A stretch of 64,000 bases of DNA from Anthoceros angustus. Lineage: Eukaryota > Streptophyta > Anthocerotopsida > Anthocerotales > Anthocerotaceae. The notes beneath the pieces are model-generated. The model saw only the letters and a list, made by a program, of their open reading frames with translations. It did no database searches and had not been told where the DNA came from. Position 1 is the stretch's first letter, and each line of letters starts with the position of its first letter. A program made the translations under genes and the position numbers. Of the stretch, positions 56,566 through 64,000 are shown piece after piece. Where the stretch lies: NCBI GenBank assembly GCA_010909165.1, contig VJWM01000025.1, forward strand, positions 3,100,001-3,164,000, written 5' to 3'.

Positions 56566-57141
56566 CAACGGACTTCTTCTTCTTCCACACCGAAACTATC
56601 AAAACTCCGCAATTAAGCGCCCATAGGGTACTAGGATGGGAGATTAAGATTTGCTGCATTCTCACAACACACAACCCTGCGCGATGCCAGATGATTGATA
56701 TCTATCAATTTTTAAATGCTCTTGTTTTGTACACTTGACTAATCCTATGACTTTTGCCTGGTTCCATGGGCCGCGGCCCGGCCTGGCCGGTGTTGGAGGA
56801 AAGCGGGCCTGGTGCTTCCTGTCTGCACGCTTTCCCGGGTTGTTTGTATAAAGCGTCGATTTCCGAAGGCATAGCCGATTCGCGAGGGGCATCGGGCGAT
56901 TTCTTCTCTGGGCGACTGGCGCTAAGATTCGTGCTCGACGAGAGGTCCGAATGATATTTGTGGTTGCTGTTACGGTGCTGATTTCGCTTGGATTCAGCCA
57001 CTATGTGTCCGGGAAATGGGATGTAGCTGAATCCAGGCCGCGGAGATGGAAGTGGTTGGGGACTAAAGTGAGTTCTGGTTGATGGTAATTCGTCGCAGAA
57101 CTCATGCGTTTTCTGTGTGACCGGTGGCAGGCTCGAGGAGG
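56566..57141. other. Intergenic, 5' side of the WLM protease gene
   Basis: No gene recognised. This stretch should hold the promoter of the plus-strand protease gene. I can point to no TATA box with confidence. Confidence 0.4.
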
Positions 57142-60100
57142 ATGGAGCAGAGGGAAACAGAAGGGACGTTGGATTTTGCGGTTGTGTTTAGGGATAAGAC
57201 GCTGCAGATGAGAGTGGATGGGGGTAGCACGGTGAGGGACCTGGGGGAGCAGTTGCTTGTGCTTACAGGGGTGGCGCCACACACTCTCAGGCTCGTTTTG
57301 CCGTCGTCGAAGAGAGGAGCGGCAATTGCCGCAATTTCCCCTTTTTCGGAGCAGGATTCAAACATGTCTCTGCAGCAGGCAGGGTTCCATGGGGTAAGGG
57401 CCGGTTTTCTTGTGCCGTCGTAATTCATGCGAATACTGTGTAGAGCTGACGTTGAAGTGAATCTGAAGGGGCAAGTGGTAAGGATGATGGGCGCTCTTGC
57501 TAGAGAGATTTCTGAAATGGAAACCTTGTCCAATAAAGAGAGGACCGTCGGTTTTAAGGAAGAGGAAGACAGGGCGAGACGCCGGTCGGAGTATGGGTAC
57601 GGTGTGAATCCGCTCCCGAGGGGTTCTTATGTGTTCAATGATTTCCGTACGTTACAGCTTCCTGGTATAGAGGTTGGTATCTCTCTGCTGTTTTCACCGC
57701 TTTTCCGGAATTGAGTCCCCTGCTCTTCGCTGAGTATCAAAAGTTGGTTTACAGTTGAACCCACCGCCTTCAAAGGCGTTGGAGATTATGCATAGGCTCG
57801 CCAGTGACCACGGTATCGTTGCCATTATGAACAAGGTACTTCCGGTTCTTGCTCGTCCACCACCGGGTTTCTGTCATGTGCAAGGAACCTGATGGCGTTT
57901 TTCTGCTTACAACAGCACCGGTGGATGGTTGGAGTTATGACAGAGCTGGCCCCTGTCGGCTATGTTGGCATCAGCCCCAAGTGTCTTCTAGGCTTCAACA
58001 AAGTAAGTAGCTGAGGGAGGTTACTACTTTCAATCGTGAGTTATCTAAGTCTCTAAGCTTGTTGTTTAAGCGTGAGTGATCTCGTGACAAAAGTTTTTTC
58101 TGGAGTTTCAAGTCAACACTTATTCGCAAATTGATGTCCTGTAAAGAACCGTGGAGAGGAAATATCTCTGCGACTCCGGACTGATGATTTGAAGGGGTTC
58201 CGGAAGTATGAAACCATCAAAAAGACTCTCTTGCATGAGCTGGTAGAGCTCCTTCCCATTTCCATCCATGTTGTACTCCCAGTTTTTTTGCAAGAGATGG
58301 ACAGTAACCCGGGCCTCTTCCCATGCAGGCGCATATGGTACATGATGAACATGACGAGAACTTTCATGCGCTTGATAAACAGGTGTCCCAATCGAGCTCG
58401 ATCATTTTCTGAGCAAAAATTTTCCTTGAGAGATAATTTCATTTGTACCTGCTTGTTGCGCTCAAGAGGTAGTGGTTGCTTATTTTCCTTGTTTGTGTTC
58501 TGTCGTATTGTAACTCCTTGTGGCAGCTCAATGAAGAAGCGATTGCTTTAGACTGGACAAGGTCTCGCAGTCACAATTTGGGTGGCCTTAAGGGCTATGA
58601 CCCGGTGCCTACCGATTTAGGTGCCGCTGGAACTAGTAAGGTTCACATTTTAGGGGGCAACAGATCTACTGCATTTGTGGCTCCATCAGAAGCTGCTGCT
58701 AGAGCTGCTTTGCACAGATCAGCCTTCTTGGCTGCGGCTGAACCTGGAGACACTAACTGTCCCATGGAAAAGCCATTGGAGGAGTCAGATGATCGGCAGA
58801 AACATGGAAAGGGAAAGACAGTGACAGTATTAGGTGAAGGATTCGGGGCTGATGATTCTGAACATGACTTCGAGAGCGACCTGAATCTGACCAAATATGT
58901 CAAGTTGGAGCCTGTGCTGGAAGAACAAGATGACACTCACACTCAGATCAACTCCCAGTCTCCGTTTAAACCGCTGAGATCGGAACCTGAACCTGATGAT
59001 GCTTCAGAACAACTGAGGTCAGAACCTGATCCCGATGATGCTGTTGAACTGCTGAGGCTCCAACCTGATCCTGACGATGTGGAAATGGTCAGATCTGAGA
59101 CTGATCCCAATGATGCTGTTGGAAAGTTGAGGTTAAAGCCTGACCCTGATGATAGTGAACTGCGGGTTTCGGAGCCTAATTCTAATAGTGCTGCTGTAAA
59201 GTCGGGACTAGAACCTTATCCTGATGATAGTGAACTGCTGACGTTTGAGCCTGATCCGGATGACCCTGTTGCAAATCTGAGAGTAGAACCTGATCCTGAT
59301 GACTCTGAAGTGCTTACGTCCGAGTCTGGTCCGGAGGATGCTGTTGCCAAGTTGAGACTGGAACCGGATCCTGATGACACTGAGCTGCGGATGTCAGAGC
59401 CTCAGTCTCATGATGGCTCTGAATCTATCCCTGATAATATGGACGTCAGCCACACAGTCGAGTCCGGAGGAGGACTATCAGGATCGAAGAGAAGCTATGA
59501 GCCTGATCCTGATGACAGCAGTATGACAGTCGATGAGACTGACTTGTACAGTATGGAGCTGAGGAGAATACAGGAAGCCACAACAGCAGCAAGCATCCGT
59601 CTTGGGGAGGCATTAGAAAGGTTAAAACAAGAAGCTGGTCCTTCAAGAGCTGTCATGTCGGCTCAAACACTCTCAAGGATTTTAAGGTTTGTGTATGTTG
59701 CTTCTTCTCAGTTTCGCTGCAAGTGACTTGTCTGGTTAAGCACTCACAGTTTACCTGGTGATGCAGGAACGTCACTGAGCACCCAAATGAACGCAAGTTT
59801 CGGCGTCTTAGAAAGGTTGGTGCAGGGTTTGAATGTGTTGCTCGTGCTAGCGGCCGTTGGACTGGGTTTGTTGTGTTGGTGTGAAAGCGTGACATGCTGC
59901 TGCACCCATGGAAATTGTTAGGTACACTGGATTCAGTATCTCTTGGGATATAGTGTTGCCCTGACATTCTTCTCTTTCTGACTAGATGCTTTGCTTTATT
60001 TTTTCTCAGACAAATCCTACCTTCATGCAATTAGTTGGGCAGTTCGAAGGTATGTTTATGACATCAAGGAAATTCTGGATGTTGAATATTCTTTGCACGA

Positions 60101-60298
60101 GTGCTCCACAAGCATTCTAATAGGCAGCCGAATCTCCTTGCAGGTGCATTGGAGTTCCTTGCTGCCGTGGGGTTCACTGAAGGGGAGTCTGAGGAGGAAC
60201 CAGGTGGGATGACCACGGATTTTCTAGTTTTAACAAGAAATGATCCAGGACTGTTGTGGCTTGCCCGTAGTTCTCTAGACGCAGCTTGTTTGGCGTGA
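57142..60298 (+). CDS. UBL-WLM-PUB zinc metalloprotease, 10 exons, 725 aa
   Basis: Exons: 57,142-57,393; 57,469-57,672; 57,755-57,835; 57,916-58,002; 58,147-58,242; 58,329-58,382; 58,527-59,686; 59,767-59,815; 60,010-60,049; 60,144-60,298, all GT-AG and in phase. ATG 57,142 is the first after an in-frame TGA at 57,118. Residues about 10-93 are ubiquitin-like (ending QVVRMMGA). Residues about 130-330 are a WLM domain with HELAHMVHDEHD giving the zinc ligands H238, H242, H248 and catalytic E239. Residues about 411-588 are acidic with nine PxPDD motifs. The last 90 residues are a PUB domain (LSRILRNVTEHPNERKFRRL), expected to bind p97/Cdc48. The family (Wss1-like) is linked to DNA-protein crosslink and SUMO/ubiquitin conjugate processing. 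The same architecture occurs in plant WLM proteins. Nuclear action is inferred. Confidence 0.92.
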
Positions 60299-61118
60299 CG
60301 ACCAAGGTTTGACGTGGGGAGAGCAGCGCGTGCAGGGTAAGCTGCACATTTGACAACGAAGTTTGTATTCGTAGGGGAGAGCAAAATACTAACCGACTGA
60401 GAATATGTTGACCAAAAAGGATGTGTTCTGGGGATGGGATATATTTTTTGTAACATGGCGGACGCCAGGCTAGATTTTGTACGTAATTGTATGCTTGGGA
60501 ACATTGTATATCTTCTGATCACGCGGAGTTGGAGAGTATCAGTTCGAATCGCTATGTACGCTGCTACGTTACCCCTTTGGTTAAACCGCGCACACACTCA
60601 AAGGTGGGCGCCATCATATCTGCCCTGGCAATCTTCATGTTCACATCTTGGGCTACCTCCTGCCTGGACACCTGATCGTGGCTCCCAGATTGTTTGAGTT
60701 TGAGGTTGAAACCCACTTGTGCCGCGGCCTTTCTATCATCTAGAGGGAGCCGTATCGATCTGTACCGCAAGAAAGAACAGCTCCTTGGTCTGTTCCCGGG
60801 TATGTCGAGTTCTGGAGATACACCGGTATGTATTGATGTATGCTATTTATTTACCTTTTCACATTTTCAAACAGCATCAGCACAGGCATAGGATTCTCAG
60901 CTTTTCCTTGGTTCAAAGTGTCCTGATCGGGAAGCTGACCAGTCAACAACCAACTATGGTACAAAGCCTCTCGCAAGTAAGCCTACATGACAAAATCACC
61001 ACCAGCGTTACTGTTTGAAGCTCTAAAAGTGCAACACGAAATTACAAGAAAGCCTTCTGGTAAGGCCCACCGCATGTCTGGAAGGGAAGGGAACATCTTA
61101 AGTGGGTCCAGGGCCTTT
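60299..61118. other. Intergenic between convergent genes
   Basis: This holds the 3' ends of the protease gene (plus) and the carrier gene (minus). Short frames only. Confidence 0.5.
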
Positions 61119-62526
61119 TCACTGGGCATGAAGCATATCTTTACAGCCTTCGTAGAACATCCAGGAGAGACCAGACGAGGGCATGACTTTCAAACAACTG
61201 GCCCCCACACCCCTGTACCAGCCCTTCACACCTTCGTCCTGCAGAATGCTTCTCAGCACTGTCACCATATTTGGCTTCCCCCGCGCCGGAACCCTGCCAA
61301 CCCTTCCCACCATCAACCTCTTCCTTGCCACCTCTAGAGGGAAGGTTGCAACGCTGGAGCCTAGGCCTGCGCATTACAGACGGCAGTACAGAATATTCAG
61401 CGACCAATTGGTGCGAGAATGATATGATAAGTGCCAGTGGCAGTGTGACAGACATAAGCTTACCTGCCAAGGCACCGATGATAAGAGTTTCCCAGGGTGC
61501 TAGACTTGTCTTGTCTGTTGTGCTACGGTATGTGATGTTGAGACAATCGTAGAGAGCGTAGTAAGCTGCACTATAAGGGACAAGACCAATCAAGGTGGGA
61601 GCAAGACCCCTGTAAAGAGCACCAGCTCCCTCTTGACGTACAATAGTTTGACACGCATGCCATATGCTTTGAAATGCTCCGGTCTGCACCGTAAAGCGGT
61701 CCTGTAACAGACGGAGAGGTCTGAGTCAAAGGAGGGAATCATGCGGCAGTACCAGAAAACCTTTGCAACCGGACCACCCACCTTAAGAACTTCCAAAGGA
61801 TAGCATGAAAGCGTGCTCACAACACCAGCAACAGCACCAGAAACAGCTGGTACAGAGATCCAATGCACGGGTACGTTGACCCTTTCACCTAGAAAACGGA
61901 TTTGCGGGGGCCCTTCAATTGCCCATCTCTCCTGCAAGCATGTCAGAGCCCGCTTCGTTGTCTCGAACGTGCAGAGCTCAACAGCTTGGCAAGGAGCTGT
62001 TCGAAACGCATTGATGCCATTGCCAACCCAGAGACCGCGCCAGCCTTGGGCTTGAAGCACATCTTTGAGGTTACCATTAATGGTCGGAGGACCAACACCC
62101 ACGATCAACCTTGTCCTGCGCATTGCATCACCACACAAATGAGCCAGGTTTGAGGCATTGCCTGCTGAACAGCTTCCCAAAACAATGTCGGCGGCTACCT
62201 GACGGTTTCAAGCGGAGCCACGAATGTCTTGGACAATCCTCCCGAAAACGCACCGCTTGCAAACTCACGAAAAGCCCGACTTTGAAATCCGGCCTTTCCA
62301 GCATACGAAATTGCCAAAGTTAAGCTCAATTGAGCACCGGCAGCAAACCTGAGATCTCAGAACAAGGGGAGAAATCAACCCAACCTAATGCTACACCCGC
62401 AACAGCAAGACGCCACTGGGTACAACCACTTCGGCAGCTCACCTTGATGTCTTCCCAGAGCTGAGCACTTTGCAGCTGAATCAGATTAGTGACGCTATCC
62501 TTCGACTGAGATTTCTTTGTAACCAT
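61119..62526 (-). CDS. Mitochondrial carrier family protein (plant type)
   Basis: The core exons on the minus strand are 62,348-62,199; 62,115-61,782; 61,701-61,464; 61,366-61,119, in phase and GT-AG, giving about 322 residues. All three carrier signatures are visible: APLETVR, YPLEVLK and FPLEVARKR, each at the end of an odd helix, and the C-terminus reads SCLKVMPSSGLSWMFYEGCK. It resembles the Brittle1/adenine-nucleotide branch of plant carriers, more exactly the uncharacterised At1g78180-like group, so transport of a nucleotide-type solute across the inner organelle membrane is a family-level inference. An upstream exon (62,526-62,443, SVTNLIQLQSAQLWEDIK) has a good donor but its phase does not match the next acceptor, so the N-terminus is unresolved. 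Confidence 0.8.
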
Positions 62527-63746
62527 GCTTGCACTTCCTACTCCAGCAACCTTCCAACTCCGATAATTCCTTCGCCTCCCCGACCCCCTCTCTTCCTCAT
62601 ACGCAGCCCACGAGCCCTACCACAGGCTCGATCACCATGCCTACTTCCCTGAGCCGTCAAAGAAGCTGCATCCAGGTGCCAGGCCCGGTTCAAACTCCAT
62701 GTCTACATGGTCTGTCCCCTACGCTCCTCCCAACCCCGCTCCTCTGCCTCCATGTTCCCTAGAGGATCCCCTTACCACTCTCATCTGCCCCTGCTCTACA
62801 GACCCGCCACCTCCGTGCTGTGCCTACCCGCTCCTCATCCTCAACTCCATGTCGTCGAGCAATGTCGCAAGGCTTGCCACCAATGTAGCCACTAGCAACC
62901 TAGACAGCAGCGAAGTCATGAAACGAATCACGGAGAAAAGCCCTAGCCAGGGTTTTTCACGTTTCGGACATGGAAGGCTGTTTGTTACCTGTTGATTGCA
63001 TTTACTGCGATCAATCCGTTTGTTGCTTGCCTGAGCCCGCCAAACTATGCTATGCGATGCTAAGCCGGGAAGATTGCAGTTGGTCAAGGAAGGTACCTCG
63101 ATACAAGGCTTTGTCTGACTGTCGGCTTCCGTTTGAGGGAGTCTACAGGGTTGCTTCCAGATGCTTCATTGCTCGTGTTTTCCGGGAATTGGAAATCGTG
63201 TTTCAAGTATTCCCAGCTGAATTATCCCCAAGCACGCCGTAGCAGCTGTGGACGGGCATGGTGTAGATTCTTAAACACCAGAGAGGAGGAGCTCGGAGAT
63301 GGGGATAAAATTTTGAAAACGGCACACAGCCTATTTAGCCTGCATATCGAAGAACATCGATCAAAACCGTGGATGAAAAATGTGGTGAGAATGGACAGCT
63401 TGGAAGTCGAGGAACGTTGATCAAAACCTCGGCTGACAAATGCGGTGACAATGGATGGCTCTGGAAGCAGGATGTCACGAGGCACTGCCAATGTGTCTGC
63501 ACCGGCTCCACAAATGTCTCGACCCGCTTCACATGTGAAGGACCATGAACGGACAGAGCGGGACAACTGAACATCAGAGACCTAGAAAGTCAGGAAACAT
63601 GATCCTAAAGCCCTAACGGGGGTTTTGGTGGTTTGGAGGTTTGTGGAAGGCTGGAGGGGAAGGATGTCGGCTTGCGGGCGCTTGTGTGCATTGTCGGTGG
63701 CGAGTGTGGGTGGGATTTGAGGAGCGCAGTAGGAGGAGGGTAGAAG
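62527..63746. other. Intergenic between divergent genes
   Basis: Probably the shared upstream region of the carrier gene (minus) and the gene at the right edge (plus). A minus-strand stretch just above the carrier's first listed exon is open and may be a further N-terminal part. The only clear structure is the 60-bp duplication at 63,348-63,467. Confidence 0.4.
63348..63467. repeat. 60-bp tandem duplication
   Basis: Two adjacent units with an exact period of 60. Each has GAxCxTxGATCAAAACC followed by a shared stretch (AAATGxGGTGAxAATGGA). About 80 % of positions match. Confidence 0.8.
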
Positions 63747-64000
63747 ATGCAGAGCCTTCAGGGGGCGCCGGCTGCCCGCAGTGTTGCACCTGTGACACTG
63801 CACCAGCACAGGGGACGGGATTTTCGCAACCTGCCATGGCGGTTTGCAGAGCACAGGTGCTGCGGCATCCTGTCTGGGAAAGTGCGGGTTTTGCAGAGCG
63901 CAGGCGGGAAGGCGGGGCAGCTGGTGGTGAGGTGCGGGAACGACGATGAGCTGTTTCTGGACGATGACGCGCCGGCTCCGCCTTACACCAGCTACATTGA
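63747..64000 (+). CDS. N-terminal part of an unidentified, probably organelle-targeted protein
   Basis: Open from ATG 63,747 to the window edge (84 codons and two bases) with no stop. The first 40 residues are rich in Arg, Ala, Ser and His and contain a single acid residue before position 30, as in chloroplast or mitochondrial transit peptides (for example QGAPAARSVAPVTLHQHRGR). After about residue 60 the composition changes to an acidic, mature-type stretch (RCGNDDELFLDDDAPAPPYT). I do not recognise the protein. An intron could lie within the stretch shown. Confidence 0.55.
   Translation, partial: MQSLQGAPAARSVAPVTLHQHRGRDFRNLPWRFAEHRCCGILSGKVRVLQSAGGKAGQLVVRCGNDDELFLDDDAPAPPYTSYI

Noticed and set aside
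57124-57141. Protease start six codons earlier at GTG 57,124
   Set aside because: An ATG exists at 57,142 and a stop lies directly upstream of the GTG; non-ATG starts are unusual for nuclear genes.
57421-57450. A 30-base intron or frameshift to join protease exons 1 and 2 near 57,420-57,449
   Set aside because: A normal 75-base GT-AG intron (57,394-57,468) joins the same exons in phase and gives the expected ubiquitin-like ending.
1-64000. CRISPR arrays, rRNA and tRNA genes
   Set aside because: No regularly spaced short direct repeats with unique spacers, no rRNA-like conserved blocks and no cloverleaf with A/B boxes were noticed. A tRNA scan could still find one that was missed by eye.

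Overview
The window is nuclear DNA of a eukaryote, most likely a green-lineage organism (a streptophyte alga or a seed-free land plant; the species cannot be fixed from sequence alone). The signs are GT-AG introns in every real gene, a UBL-WLM-PUB metalloprotease and a carrier that both look plant-type, a zinc finger close to the plant B-box pattern, and a dense load of Ty1/copia, Ty3/gypsy and TIR transposons.

Layout. Roughly 1-49.4 kb is almost all mobile DNA. From the left: short tandem repeats and unrecognised sequence (1-3.3 kb); a minus-strand remnant of a DUF7869-type transposase element with one terminal repeat (3.35-4.4 kb); tandem repeats (4.4-7.3 kb); a Ty1/copia remnant (7.4-8.4 kb); an LTR end with a tRNA-Met type primer site and a small ORF (10.6-11.1 kb) that is split by a complete 9.3-kb TIR transposon (11,092-20,380) with 30-bp TIRs and a CTAA target duplication; then a second DUF7869 element on the minus strand (from 21.25 kb). 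That second element is itself split by a complete 14.3-kb Ty3/gypsy element (22,464-36,769) with unusually long LTRs (about 4.36 kb). Three further copies of the same LTR follow (38,063-42,363; a 0.66-kb fragment at 42,625-43,287; a truncated copy at 46,885-49,393). They are separated by repeated pieces of the same host transposon, so the tract looks like a tandem segmental duplication around one insertion site.

Roughly 49.4-64 kb is gene-bearing and its reading frames are clean. It holds a minus-strand gene for a B-box plus TPR-like protein (49.7-52.9 kb, 7 exons, perhaps more downstream where a truncated LTR now abuts); a LINE-like fragment; a small pogo/Tigger element with TA duplication (55,821-56,563); a 10-exon plus-strand gene for a UBL-WLM-PUB zinc metalloprotease with repeated EPDPDD motifs (57.1-60.3 kb); a minus-strand mitochondrial-carrier-family gene (61.1-62.5 kb); and the start of a plus-strand gene with a transit-peptide-like N-terminus that runs off the right edge. 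The host genes do not form an operon or obvious pathway.

The sharpest contrast is quality of frames. Host genes can be assembled exon by exon without a frameshift (apart from the carrier's 5' end), whereas the long transposon copies differ from one another mainly by many 1-10-base indels. That may be biology or consensus error in repeats, and it limits what can be said about the transposon proteins.
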